A stretch of DNA of 64,000 bases from Aplidium turbinatum (GCA_918807975.1 OU964921.1:45906498-45970497), one strand, 5' to 3'. Positions 38,401-46,867 are shown, counted from the first letter of the stretch. The notes: a model not told the origin generated them from the letters alone. Program-made: numbers and translations.

Positions 38401-41400
38401 ACCTATCCATCACTGGTCAATCAAGCGATTGACGTGTTGAAGCTGTTTGTTGCAACTTACCTTTGCGAAGGCGGATTCCCAGCGCTTGTCGCTTGTTGTA
38501 ATAAAAACAAAAAGCGAACATTTTGGAGGTTTAAAACATGCAGGCTGCATTGCTTAAAACTCAAACACAGTTCAATCGTTTGGTTCAAGAAAGGCAACAG
38601 CAGCCGTCACATTAAGCTTATTCCATTTTTGTGTCTTATGTGTTCGTCTTTTGTTTGCTTTCACATGCTACAGATCTTTTCTCTTGGACGTTCAAGTCTC
38701 GCATGTTTTGTTTAAGACATTTCATTGTATTTAAAATTTCATCAGCTGTCATGTAGGCTCTATCCAACATCACAATAAATATCTTTCTGTAGTAGGCTGT
38801 GCATAAAACAATAAGATATTTTCTGATCAAATTCTTGGGAAGGTTAGGTAAGGGAAGGCCGGCTTGAAAATTTGATAAAAGCGGTCTGTGACTAGAAAAC
38901 GATTGAAAACCACTGATCTGGACAAATCGCCGCCACTGCTCAAGGATGGATAAAGCAGAGCCTCTTGACCCTTGGGGTGGCAACGAAAATAAAGGTTCAT
39001 ACAAAGGTTGTTTCTTGAACACAAACAAACAACTTCACAAACAGGTAACTTGACAATTGTAAATTTCTGAAAGTGACGTTATTCTAAGTTGCAAATCAAT
39101 AAGTAAATGCTTAATCAATTTCAGTAATTTACCAATGATCTAAAAGAAATTTATTCTGCTTTTGAAAAGAACAGCACAAGTCTGAAATATTAAAAACTAT
39201 CAAGACATAAAATAACAAATGATTTCAAGAAAACACTGCGCTTACTTTGATGTATAGTTGCGGTGTGTAAATAACGTGGACGTGTCAGTAGAAATGTGGT
39301 TTGAACCCAGATCGGCTTCTCAAGGAAGACATTGATCATCCAAAATTCCTCATTTTCATTGTTGCAATTAATTCCTCCAATCCAATAGATCCGCTTGTCT
39401 TTGCATACCAAAGCGCCACCAACTCTTTGAATGGGAAGTTTCTATGAAATTAATTTGTTTTCCTGATCAATATGAAATGTGACTTGTTTAGATAAACAGA
39501 CAAAACAAAATAGCTTCAATAGGTTTAACATGATTATCACACAAAGAAATATAACATAATTAAAATAAACTCAAACGTTTTCGACACGTACGTGTGTCCT
39601 CATCAGGAATTACTTTAAATCTGCAATACATAAAATGAAAATTATACGATAAATCTGACTATACACTATATCTGTAATGACACTCCAGAGTGAAAAGCGC
39701 AAACTGAACAAATGATACCAGAATCATTACGAGTTAATTATACTGCAGGAAACAGATCACATGAAGTATAAAGTGCAGGCATGTGACAAACAATGAGAAA
39801 TTAAACACACACAAAAGGAACGATGAGCCACAGGCGAATAACTGCCGGTTAAGAGACGGATTATTACGTTTGATTTAAGGCTTCCATGATCTTAGTCTGG
39901 TATTCAGATCTGCCCAGAGAGAATATTTTGAATTGGTCGATCGAGACATTGCCAGTGCACGTTTCAAAAGAGGCGATGTTCTCTGTAATTGCACTTTTGG
40001 TTGTTAAATTTGTGTTTAGGTGCTCCCCGGCCCTCGTCAACAAATGTTTAGTTGACATACCAATGTGTGTCTCGTTTGCGTCACGCAAACAACTAAACTA
40101 ATAAACAACATTAGAAGAAAGAGCAAAGTGGGTAGGCAATTTCAGTTGAAATTATTGACACACTTTAAATGTTTTATACACAGGATGAAAGTCACATAAA
40201 AATGTCTTTTTTACAAGTTTAGCTAGATGTTTGCAAAACTTGTTGAATCTTTTACTAAAAAGGGTATACTAATAAAATAATTGAAATCTACTTCTTCAGG
40301 CGTGCCTTTGGTTTATCAGCCATGCAGGTGTTTTAGACTTTATTTAAAAATGAAAAGAATCTCCATTAAAAAAGATATGACAAACGAAATCAAAAACACA
40401 AAGATTTTTTCGTAATAAAAATGTCACATTTGTGATCTACTATCAGCTATCATTGAAATTCGAATGGCGTCATCACAGTCACTCTCATTTGCTTCACTTC
40501 GAGTTGTTTCACATACAGCCTGGTAAAAATCTACTACTGGAGTATTTCCATTCTACCCCATTGGCTACGAAGCAATAAACTTTCTTTATACTCTAAAACA
40601 GGCTACATAATAAACAAAGTGCCAAAGCGTACTGTTGAAACTAGTTTCAGGTTGTGTATAAACCAAACAGTGATAGAAAGAGTGAAAACAGTTAAGTGTC
40701 TTGGAATCCATGTGGATGAAAATCTAGTCTGGTCGTCACACATTAAACATTTGTCGCTGCAGATGGCTCGATATTCTGGAATTTTTTATATAATACTATA
40801 GTTTAGTATAGGTAGTCGTGTTCAATACGGTATTACTACATGGGGTACTGCAAGTAAAACGCTAATGCAAGTAAAACACGTAAAACAAAATGCAAGTAAA
40901 ACACGGGGTACTGCAAGTAAAACGCTAATTAAGGACGTGGACGTCAGACACAATAATATTATTCGCGCAATCACTAGAAGTACAAATTCAGTCACATCAC
41001 TAACTTATACAAATCTTTAAATATATTACAACGAGAAGATATTTACAACTCAAAAATGCCAAATTTATGCATAAAGTTTCATATAATAATCTACCACCTG
41101 TATTGCAGGATCGTTTTATAAAATTGATGATATTCACTCGCACAACACTCGACAACTAAATAAAAGAAGTATTTTCTTCCACAAATAAACAAATCCGTGG
41201 CACACAATCTTCTGACACATCGGGGTACTAAATTGTGGAGTGAATTGGATGAATGTATGAAAAGCAAACGCCTTGCTTTGTTCAAAAAACTTTATAAAAT
41301 TACCTTGTTAAATTCTTATTAAATATACTTGTTGAGTTTATTCTATCTACATGTAACCTCGTATTTGTGTACTTTGTGTTATTACCCGATATGATTCATT

Positions 41401-44400
41401 ATTACGCTCATGTTTTCCTAGCTGGTCTTGATTCATTTTCCTACAAAACCTCATATGTTTCATTTCGATTTCGAAGCTACTGTTCAATCATGCTGTTTAT
41501 TGATTTAGCTAATGTCTAACTTGTAATGTCCAACGCTGCAATGTATGATGTCAGATGTCAGGCAGCACCTTGACTGGTTAATCGCAAAGTTGTTCGGTGC
41601 TGCCAGACCTTTCTATTGCTATAATTTGATTTGTATGTAATTGTGTTTCTTTTTCTCGACTCGTATTAGAAAGACAAATAAACAAACATCTCTCTCCAAC
41701 TATGAGCGTTAAATAAAAGTTAACAAAGCTGTAAACAAACAATACTTCAAATTCAATAAATCACATTAAAAATAGTTTGTTTAAATTGAGACTTAACTGA
41801 TAGAATATGTAGATAAATTAAATTGGACAAAATAAAAATTTTCGATATTTAAGCTCAAAAATTTAAGAACCCGACCCCAAAAGCTAAGCCGGGATCTACC
41901 CTGTTTTGACGACGCATCATGGCGTTTACCACAAACAAGTAGCCTAGTCAGTGGAATAAATTATATATAGAACGATCGCTTGTTTTTCTGCATAAGTTTC
42001 TGTTTGACTGTTTTTAATACGTTAAAAAAAGTACCAAATTGTTGCAACTTTTCCAACGTGCCTTTAGCTGCTCATTACTTCAGGTTTTATTCGTTTGCAC
42101 CAGTCAAACAATTACACCAGGACTAAACTTTTATTTACTGTAATTGTTCTATCAGCAAAAGATGGTTGAACCAAATGCATTAGAAAGAAATTTACAGCAG
42201 CTTGTGTTTAAGAATAGTATGCAAAGCTTGTCACGTGACTTTAAAGGGCGGGAAAACCCAAATTAACTTTGCGAGTTTTTTGTTTCAGCGTGATGTCATT
42301 GTGTACAACATGCGTTTTAGCAATAAAAAAACCCAAATTTTGTTGCCCTCGTCTCGCTAAGGCCGCTTTTGTTTGATACCCGTTTGCGAGGTCTCGTTGC
42401 GCATCAAGCTGTGATGCTGTTCGTTGTGACGTCACAAGGTACATATAGTTGTGGCCAAAAGTGACCAGACTTGATTTATGACGATTTTTGCATTACTTCA
42501 AAATACTGCATCAGAAATAAGATGATGCATAAAGATGATGCAACTGAAACAATACATGATGCAGTATTTTGAAGTAATGCAAAAATGGTCATAAATCAAG
42601 TCTGGTCTTAAACTTTTGGCCACAACTATATGTACCTTGTGACGTCACAGCAAACAGTATCACAGCTTGATGCGCGCGAGACCTCGCAAACGGGTATCAA
42701 ACAAAAGCGGCCTTAGCGAGACGAGGGCAACAAAATTTTGATTTTTTTTTTGCTAAAACGCATGTTGTACACAATGACATCACGCTGAAACAAAAAACTC
42801 CCAAAAAGTTAATTTGGGTTTTCCCGCCCTTTAAGGATTACATAAAGCAACATGATACATAGTTGATATTGACAATATCTTACGTATTCAACTGGTGCAT
42901 TGGTGGGTGGTGGCGGAAGAAGTTGCTTCAAAACTATGTGACTATCAAATTTCAAGTCTTCACAGTTTGGTTGAGATATTGCAAATACTCTGCTTACTTC
43001 TATAATCAATACAAGAAGTAAGTTAAAGCATTTGGTTAAAGATCCATAGACCTATGGCCAATAGACTTAGGCTATAGCCCATAGACTTATAAGCAGGGCT
43101 ACTATACCGTTCTTATTTCTGAGATTTGTCCTCCATTTGAAGAACTCTGTCTTAGAAAATATTACTGTCCTTATTTCTAAGAAATGTCCTTATTTTGTTT
43201 TATTTTGAGCAATCACGTCAGTGTTGCAAATAATAGGTTACTTCGGCGGGAACACAGCTGAGTGCTGAGAGCCGTGGTACGGTACTGGAAAGGACGCTGG
43301 TTCGACACCGCTCAAAAGCATTCAGCTTTGTCTTTTGTAGGACGTGCCTGAAGGTGGACACGAAGATTGGCTTTCTTGCCTTTCCGTTCGCTTAAATCTA
43401 AATCTTCAACCACCTGATGTAAGCCTGAATACGATAAACAAAGTTATGTTTTTCCGTGATGTTTAATACTTTTTTCATAATGTTTTAATCTCCTTGGCTG
43501 ATTGAAAGTAACCTTATTTGTTGAAGACAATTTATGGTGCATTTTGAAAATAACGCCCTCTAATAAAGGACAGTTGAATTTCCGCTACAAGTAAAAAAGT
43601 GAACTTTGATTGCAGCTGCTGTGAGATGCACAGAGTAATCTTTGAGAACAACTTATTGGTAAAAAATATTGTTTTGGTAAAAAAAAATGGTAGTAACCTA
43701 AACAGAACCGTGTAAGCACCATCTTGAAAAAAAAAGATTACATACTAAATTTTACATGTAAAATTATAAGCCGAAAAAACGCTGCACGAACTAATGATGC
43801 ATGCGCCCCAAGACGGTGAGCCTCCAGCTGGGGGTTTGGGAACCAATAAATACGGCCTTGCATAATTTAAGTTAAGCTATTAATTATCGTGCTTTTGTAG
43901 CAAATTTTATACAATCAAAAAACATTTCACAGACTAAAATTAGTGGGCCCCTAAACAGCTGTTGCCCTCTCTTCTCGACCGTAGAGCGAGGAGGGTGGTT
44001 AACACGGCCCCGAACTTGAAGTGAAGGACTTCATACATGTGCTAATCGAAAAATGTGTTGCTTTTTGTCGTCCATATTGTTAAGTGCAAACGGTATAGAC
44101 CTATTGCCAAAAATTCCATGCATCTACAGCCTGGTAGACACGAAGTTAAGAAATCTTGACAAAGGTTCTTATTGAGATGGAGATTTAACTTGACACGCTT
44201 TTGATACTTTTCATATTAACAAGAATATTAATGAAAAATCTATTGACAATTGGCACAATTTTAGAAAGACAAATATGGAACAGCCATCCACCTAACAATA
44301 TTCGCCACAAGCAAAATGAAGTTTGTATGTGACCAGAGACACATCAGACTCTGAATGCATCTGGATCAAGCACTGCTTCGCCATGAACTTATTACAATTG

Positions 44401-45697
44401 ATTATCACCAGCAGATGTTTCGAATATGGCGCCAAGATTTTAAAATGATCGAATTCCATGTAAAATTGTTTCCCAGGACAATTTTTCTGAACCTGTGTGC
44501 CGTGGCACACCAGTGTCAGGTTTGTCCAGAAGAAAGCCTACTTGTTTTCGTGTTGCAATAAGCTACACTTGTTTTCGTGTTGCAATAGGCTACACTTGCT
44601 TTCGTGTTGCATTGGACTACAATAAATTGCCAACAATGCACTGCGTAAAACGCTCGACTGTCGAACCACATCCACCATTTAAATGCGAAGTAAAAATTAT
44701 TGTATTTCTTCTGCGTGTCACCAGCTAATTGGCAAGTCAAGAACAACTGTTCAAATTAAGCATGGATGTTTCCTCCCAGCTAAGACATACAGCAAATGCG
44801 AATCGGCTTTTTCTGCATGACACTTATCAAGCTACGAATCAAGGCTATTTGTGCACAAAACCAGACATCTTTCTGATTTCGATAGCATATACGTAAATTT
44901 ACTGACAAACATTGATCAAACAAAAGTTTACTTTAAGTAACTTCTATCATGAACAGTTTTCCATGTAATAGTTTCGACCAAAACGTTAGTGAAAAACAAT
45001 GTTTCATCAACATTCTTCTTCGTCGTATGAGGACAACAAACATTAAAAATTAAAATTAAAACTCAACATTAAAAATCAGCAACAGAGTAAGTCAATGTGC
45101 TGCCCCGGTAGATTCTTAAATTCGTCGGAGGGCCCTGGTCCAAAACAGTTTGAAAACCACTGGTCTATGAAACGTTATGATTATTAACAAATTGTTTTTG
45201 AAATAAACCAAAAATAAATCTACTTCACAAAACCAGGGACTTACCTTGATGAGTCTGTAGGCTTGCAGAGCGGGTATCGGATGTTGCACGCGTTGCATGT
45301 TCACGAAGTGATGATGCGCTACCTCCCGCTCTTGAAAGATTTGTTTCACTTGTGCCACCTCAAATAACAAACAATTAAAGAAAAAAGTTATAAAATTGTT
45401 GATTTACTAAAAATTTTTAGCAAAATTTGAAACGATGAATTTTTTCCCACTGTTTGGATTGCTTGAGCTTTCAACTAGCTATTCTAACTGTTTAGTTTCA
45501 ATTGTTATGTTCCAAATTACATTACTAACGACCTGGCTGTTTTGAACCGTTTTCCTCCATGGAGGTCTCAAACACGACGCATGTTATTATGATAATGACA
45601 AACCTGAAAAGCTTGGTCGTGGGAACTGATCTTCGTCATCTTGGGAACTTTCTTGGCGAGATTTCTTTGTTGAGCTGGGACCTTCCTCAAAGCTCAT
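17466..45697 (-). CDS. Kelch-repeat protein, copy B (complete, 8 exons, 369 aa)
   Basis: Exons are E1 45604-45697, E2 45245-45358, E3 42884-42999, E4 39246-39441, E5 22767-22919, E6 18073-18228, E7 17714-17852 and E8 17466-17607. They sum to 1110 bp with every phase matching, so the model is 369 residues plus stop. It starts MSFEEGPSSTKKSR and ends QNSMVAV. Kelch signatures in order are IYWIGG (E4), VFTMGG (E5), VYIIGG (E6-E7) and IIIAGG (E7), each followed by a strand with a W or YN/YD pair. The short N-terminus is Ser/Thr- and acid-rich with no repeats, no signal peptide and no membrane segment. The 28-kb span comes from introns packed with transposons; the E4-E5 intron is 16.3 kb. Joining exons so far apart is inference, but each matches its counterpart in A and C in length, phase and sequence. 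Transcript evidence would settle whether it is still spliced. Confidence 0.75.
17853..17942 (-). pseudogene. Relic partial duplicate of Kelch copy B exon 7
   Basis: Directly upstream of exon 7 lies a second version of its first half, preceded by an AG that aligns with the exon 7 acceptor of copy C. It reads as a kelch strand (TTRYNAVDDEWDEP) and then meets an in-frame TAA. Only the nearer acceptor, at 17853-17854, gives an open product. Confidence 0.7.
18748..18900. mobile_element. hAT MITE in intron of Kelch copy B
   Basis: Terminal repeats CAGTGGTTTCCAAC and (reverse complement) CAGTGTTTCCCAAC. Flanks GTCCAAAG and GTCTAGAG agree at 6 of 8 bases, an eroded target duplication. No coding capacity. 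Confidence 0.65.
19984..20600 (+). pseudogene. Remnant of a widespread transposon-associated protein
   Basis: Blocks in shifted plus-strand frames read MPTLHTKLDLTKQ, then FPKFSEAKLKAGVFMRPEVK, then CRMSLKLYTFMLNL and EEQGKRFYQN. From memory these match, in order, a protein common in invertebrate genomes with the pattern LPPLHIKLGL, LSEAKIKAGIFVGPQI, CNMSLKIHFLHSHL and GERFHQD. The copy has several frameshifts and stops. I cannot name the element superfamily. It lies in the E5-E6 intron of Kelch copy B. Confidence 0.55.
20601..22766. other. Intronic DNA of Kelch copy B, one hAT-like end
   Basis: No gene recognised. CAGGGGTTCCCAACTTTTGG at about 21026 looks like a hAT terminus, but no partner end was found. 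The rest is featureless AT-rich sequence. Confidence 0.4.
23731..24083 (-). repeat. LTR (3' end of the BEL/Pao element)
   Basis: 353 bp, TG...CA, identical to the LTR at 31639-31991 except at two positions. Confidence 0.93.
24084..24623 (-). other. 3' untranslated part of the BEL/Pao element
   Basis: Non-coding stretch between pol and the 3' LTR. No third gene or envelope-like frame is present. Confidence 0.7.
24624..28433 (-). CDS. pol: BEL/Pao pol polyprotein (fossil element)
   Basis: 1269 residues. The N-terminal end of a protease-like domain (DILIGDDCPFLL, GWLAGGG) is followed by reverse transcriptase with MSDLAKFFFQVKV and the YMDD box near residue 350. Next come the Pao-type A17/RNase H-like region (CFSDAS, WSDSKTVLHWL), an integrase zinc-binding stretch, and the integrase core with CGMDYLGP, FSDNGSTF and GGTWESMVK (D, D, E). 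A C-terminal domain (PGDLVLVWDMNDRPK) closes it. Length and domain order are normal for BEL/Pao. Acts in reverse transcription and integration of its own RNA. Confidence 0.93.
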   Translation of the reverse strand: METLPHKQELSGYRHFDDISVFELKNRQTVDILIGDDCPFLLTVLEERVGKTLYEPHAINTPLGWLAGGGRSPLCSDSRVTVRKVQVRDDLENVDWLKREILTRDCIVDELRQELKEATLADSQRSMSRADRKVLRLTNENHVLSDNRYEIPIPFKGDLQLPENESLARKRLGALKRKAVCDAELYKFLLETFQELKEKGFIEPALNESTECGSWYLPYFVTSQTKKRIVYDGKATFNGTCLNDWIFTGPDLLNSLAGVLARFRMGRYAFMSDLAKFFFQVKVPEAQRDLLRILWFDNDDINGAMRPYRFTRHAWGLKSSPFVASFAIRKTLEDNATGASDLTLNTIRENIYMDDIIFAVDSLCDAESVVNESISLFKSRGFHLVKWSANGEALPALSNLNVDSLASGFRDLDLDDECQDDMPGMKALGCIWETSSDCLKLKSELQTLNKYTRRSMLSQLGKSFDPLGIFCCFFVKARLILQQLAIDNFDWDTPVPDNVVKDWETWFQLIKSLLDMSLPRYYFANSIPVEPNDKVVFQLHCFSDASERVFGSVVYLRRIVNESISVSIVFGKSKVALRHQRSWGIPRKELVAAVMGVELLRQAKESLKLDNCKPFLWSDSKTVLHWLKNDELRLDKFVARRVDKILLFSESSDWRYCPTDLNPADVASRPDGVKKETSRSLWFHGPRFLSQSCEIPLVDDGVGRVSCHKTNCTKVEMCPGDDDDSLEQLIASAPSLYVLQKRVAYRAAFVQFLFCKIKGREFRKPKLDVDYLNWSLKLVVKFVQNKVYGSAVELMTEESPEALDEAIKKLSKRSSVRNKQWLGDLRSLRRFRPCVDEKGLLRIEGRLSNAPVLSEDRKHPIILPTKHALTRLVVLWYHSRNGHVGVQHSLLCTRQRFWIIKGACAVKKYLKECARCALEKAKPIRQLMSDLPVARTATCDKAFDICGMDYLGPIEFVQGRSTRKAWGLLFTCMASRAIHVELVTSLSLNEFILAFSRFTDVRGSVTKLFSDNGSTFQGAANLLPELLESCEWSNSLRERGVKFERIPPYAPLQGGTWESMVKQFKLIFTRTVHELARKPSYVELLTFSSSAVRIVNERPLVSLSDDPDDFAVITPASLLTPAFGRYVPLGDPQPRDLLRRDYRFLQGLSDKFWGHWTDFYLPQLQGRGKWRDICRNLEPGDLVLVWDMNDRPKRGDYRVGRVVEILPQHRKGKEFVRRVRVAVVAWDTNTKKSHVETVLRDISCVAPVEGARARTAVLAPVGSGPPDGR
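28443..31049 (-). CDS. gag: BEL/Pao gag-like polyprotein (fossil element)
   Basis: 868 residues. Residues about 195-275 are a charged coiled coil made of repeated EAREERKLARELK units. The middle third resembles the gag core domain of Pao elements (DUF1759-type). A CCHC zinc knuckle, CYNCGGKHRARDC, sits near residue 690. The C-terminal end enters a protease-like region. It would package element RNA into particles. Pol follows immediately downstream. Confidence 0.9.
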   Translation of the reverse strand: MSAASLEDCMWVSGGLGSVQEPVRRSLVGRGGSVVESGATVARLPVSGPVVQSQLPSEVGREEVHQEVLGLQNDREARQQRRQLLSDISAATRQLGELRSRDEVIEFESQHVKALDWRVRDFCAITQKEDSEPRVAPEFEMLVRRCKERWEELTDSLPVNSASLPNITIGVPPSSAGKSRRSAHILAQIDLETQLEQIQIENRLDEARETRKLKEAQEQEAREERKLARELKEAREERKLARELKEAREQEAREERKLARELKELQVRASLQKQMAMSESSTEKTHSLRSYRTQDSKTSAQVKDGPHLKESEKPKKAPHSVLSKFCAHMEAANEADKLMAPSLNVPVYERPIRPPPGFTDTTRYIPKGSAVHDGYHGLPLHESDVMARGEQQPPLVYDGACEKASRKDYLDMASLIKYDGFSMPFIVFRNEIKALLEKCPYEDMRLSLIRAACIKTAAQDISLVISSTPGYNEAMRANMALERLSLRFSVRGGFNSEACVKSIRFGPRVSGADITGWRKFRAELLDCQIYAAAYKRLDYLEGKFVCDLAKRLPVYARQRFIDFLGDKFGCTADPSFDSLLQFVIAEENAKSTDFGVWLMSEDYKSSNNHSSGKSESKRDAGAFQVKHTAAKVDGYGNINSATSKTSVSLCECCLSFGVNVDHGLEVCHRLQGMTVAKREEFFYKHWLCYNCGGKHRARDCRCAMNCDQCQDANYKTPKHFAMLHEWVVNDRPANKPVPKKVRESAVDKVDKSAVNKTGVQGREKSVSLRNVKVTPCKVLNRTVAVKVINPATGLEKLVYSQLDYESQITLVSKSLCAELGLQPYENISFTMKTLNGDAKVDTGLVKFVVKSLSTGESFNIDNVVCSTP
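31050..31638 (-). other. 5' leader of the BEL/Pao element
   Basis: Non-coding leader between the 5' LTR and gag. The word TCACGATTGAAGTGACC occurs twice (near 31549 and 31600). A tRNA primer-binding site is expected just inside the LTR, but I could not match it to a specific tRNA. Confidence 0.6.
31639..31991 (-). repeat. LTR (5' end of the BEL/Pao element)
   Basis: 353 bp; the partner of 23731-24083. Contains the element promoter by family rule; no TATA box was confidently placed. Confidence 0.93.
33095..34083 (-). mobile_element. LINE 3' fragment inside the transposon
   Basis: Translation gives EVTDHFTYFGSTVTSNLSL and KVYRACVLSRLL, then LRWLGHVSRM, GKRPVGRPALRF and a C-terminal zinc finger CPNCGRDCHARIGLQSH. 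These are the post-RT landmarks of endonuclease-bearing LINEs. It is 5'-truncated and has a frameshift. It splits the host transposase between STDQKYL and RWLNTANRI. Confidence 0.8.
34084..35202 (-). pseudogene. Transposase N-terminal and central remnant
   Basis: The 242-residue open frame 34474-35202 is followed by a frame-shifted block with IGCDGTAINTG (putative first catalytic D), LPLRHL, NTSRPDSFTGPI and DLSTDQKYL (putative second D). Small gaps and frame changes separate the blocks. Same family as the remnants at 9647-13270. Confidence 0.6.
35790..37170. other. Intronic DNA of Kelch copy B, no gene seen
   Basis: Featureless except for a short (AAT)n microsatellite near 35926-35942. Several TAGGCTA-type words occur. 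Confidence 0.5.
37175..37325 (-). mobile_element. SINE, family S2 (partial)
   Basis: On the minus strand, a tRNA-like head with a box B-like GGGTTTGACACC precedes GGCTGTGTCT and AAGACACTTAA, as in the copies at 52500-52700 and 43245-43465. Confidence 0.55.
37330..38995 (+). mobile_element. LINE 3' fragment split by a hAT element
   Basis: 37330-37819 reads SSLYESANEQPRRLKSRPPF, KKAWKRL-like and CECGKKEQIADH, the C-terminal zinc-ribbon region of the same LINE family as 10812-11868. The 3' tail resumes at 38924 (CGCCGCCACTGCTCAAGG, as at 11797). The intervening 1.1 kb is a hAT insertion. In-frame stops and a frameshift show decay. Confidence 0.7.
37820..38915 (+). mobile_element. hAT element with transposase C-terminus
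   Basis: Ends CACGGGTTTCCAACC and (reverse complement) CAGTGGTTTTCAATC; flanks ATCTAGAC and ATCTGGAC form an 8-bp duplication with one mismatch. Coding remnants LFWLMDDAQSGDFLLLLQ (38054 on) and LKLFVATYLCEGGFPALVA (38430 on) match the C-terminal dimerisation region of ZBED5/Charlie-like hAT transposases. Much of the N-terminal half is missing and frames are broken. Confidence 0.75.
39562..40115 (-). mobile_element. Penelope-like element 3' end: GIY-YIG endonuclease remnant plus hammerhead-like motif
   Basis: On the minus strand, NVVY-FSCLRDANETHIGM, then LLTRAGEHLNTNL, then SAITENIASFETC match the GIY-YIG endonuclease end of Penelope-like polymerases. One in-frame stop lies in the first block. 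After 250 bp of 3' sequence comes CTGATGAG, a hairpin GACAC/GTGTC and GAAAACGTTT (39574-39608). Penelope-like elements are known to carry hammerhead ribozymes at this place. The element is truncated upstream of about 40115. Confidence 0.7.
40595..41700 (+). mobile_element. LINE 3' end (second clade), decayed
   Basis: VKTVKCLGIHVDENLVWSSH, VQYGITTWGTA and IIRAITRS match the region after the RT core in jockey/CR1-type LINEs. The 3' untranslated part ends in AAAGACAAATAAACAAAC (41672-41690). A short internal duplication of GCAAGTAAAACAC occurs at 40850-40925. Stops and frameshifts are present. Confidence 0.65.
41701..42240. other. Intronic DNA of Kelch copy B, no feature seen
   Basis: AT-rich spacer between the LINE 3' end and the TTAA-flanked foldback. 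Confidence 0.5.
42245..42830. mobile_element. 586-bp foldback element flanked by TTAA
   Basis: The two halves are near-identical inverted repeats (arms about 265 bp) around a short core with ATGATGC words. Ends are AGGGCGGGAAAACCC and its complement; TTAA lies at 42241-42244 and 42831-42834. TTAA duplications are typical of piggyBac and some Kolobok elements. No ORF of its own. It ends 50 bp from exon 3 of Kelch copy B. Confidence 0.85.
43245..43465 (+). mobile_element. SINE, family S2
   Basis: A box B-like GGTTCGACACC (near 43298) is followed by GGACGTGCCTGAAGGTGGACA and AAGATTGGCTTTCTTGCC, and an end CCTGATGTAAGCCTG. The reverse complement of 52500-52700 matches over the body. Confidence 0.65.
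43740..44012 (+). repeat. Dispersed repeat R1, copy 2
   Basis: Matches 63590-63885 over most of its length (TACATGTAA, CGCTGCACGA, GGGTTTGGGA, GTGGGCCCCTAAACA) and ends TTAACACGGCCCCG. Inverted relative to 15907-16155. Confidence 0.65.
44537..44623. repeat. 28-bp direct repeat, 3 units
   Basis: Three copies of CTTGTTTTCGTGTTGCAATA with a GGCTACA linker. Flanking sequence near 44500-44520 and the word GAAAACCACTG near 45150 could be hAT ends, but no pairing or duplication was established. Confidence 0.75.
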
Positions 45698-45699
45698 TT

Positions 45700-46544
45700 C
45701 AAATGAAAAGAAAAAAAATATACTTTTATGAGAAAGAGAGAAACTTTATTTACGTCTGTTGTGAAAGTGGTACAGTACAAGCATAATCAATACGAAAAAC
45801 ATTAGCACCAAAGTAAACTAAAGTCCGCAACAGACAGGAAGCAGAGAAAAACTATGTTAGTCATCGAGTCAGCTGCTTCACTGTCCTTTATGTGATAAAT
45901 GTCAAGCAGCAGTACATCTCGTTTGAACTGAAGATAGCTTGATGTTGAAAAAAAATTAAGAAAAAAGATTGTTTTCTGTATTAAAAAGTCCTGTGAAATT
46001 CTATAGTTTTGGAGGTTCTTTCCCTAAAATAAGAGTTGTCTCAAAAATATTTGACGTCAATGGTAACGTAGGCTACTATAGGTACCTAAACAATACCTGT
46101 TTTTATTGGTTTGAACAGCAATCAATCAATCAAGTACAACATTTTATTGAATTGACACGCAATATCTAACCCTTTCATACTTTCTAGTTACTTCACGATA
46201 TAAAACTGAGCCATTCACTGGAGCTGAAATCCAATGCAGTTCTTGATTTAAATACAGTGCTAAAACAACACCTATTTGAATAGCAGAAAAATCAAAAAAT
46301 TGCTAGAGTTAACCAATCAATTAGACTACAATAATTCACTGTAGCTAGAATAATATTTGAACTATACACTTTTACTGAATCTGTTGAAGGGCTGCAGTCC
46401 TTTTGAACGGGGCCGCAACCGGAAGGATACTCTAGAAAATCTCATCAGAGAATGCACAATTTTAGAGCTAACTTGTTATTTCAAAGAAATGCTTTTAATA
46501 TTTTGAAGTTAACACAAAAGATGGACTTCACCACAGACTGACTT
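45700..46544. other. Upstream region of Kelch copy B
   Basis: AT-rich DNA between the start codon and the upstream block shared with copy A. No clear core promoter was seen. Confidence 0.4.
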
Positions 46545-46740
46545 CACCATTGCCTTCAATCAGCCACTCAACTGGCAAATTTTAATTTTAATCTTCAATC
46601 GCAGCAAGGAAGCAAGGACTGCCATCGGTCACTTGTTGTTCAAATTTTTTTGATGAATTTTCCACAAACGTTTTATGGAAATATTTTCACAAGAAAAGCA
46701 AAATATTTTACGTTGATCTCACGTAGAACGTCATCAATTT
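46545..46740. promoter_or_regulatory. Upstream block of Kelch copy B, shared with copy A
   Basis: A single unit homologous to the tandem pair upstream of copy A, in the same orientation relative to its gene. Shared words include TTCCACAAACG and the start GCCTTCAATCAGCCACTCAA. No equivalent was found upstream of copy C. A regulatory role is inferred only from position and conservation. Confidence 0.4.
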
Positions 46741-46867
46741 AGTAAAATTGTTTCAAGAAACAACACTCAGAGCATCCGGTCGCAATTGCTAAATTACCTG
46801 CTGATTTGCATTCAGGTTGAAAGAGAGCTTTCAAACGTCAAGGATGCCAGTAGTTTTATATTTTTTA

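Noticed and set aside
44494-45165. Possible hAT element from CAGTGT (44514) to GAAAACCACTG (45150)
   Set aside because: The two ends do not pair convincingly and no 8-bp duplication was found.
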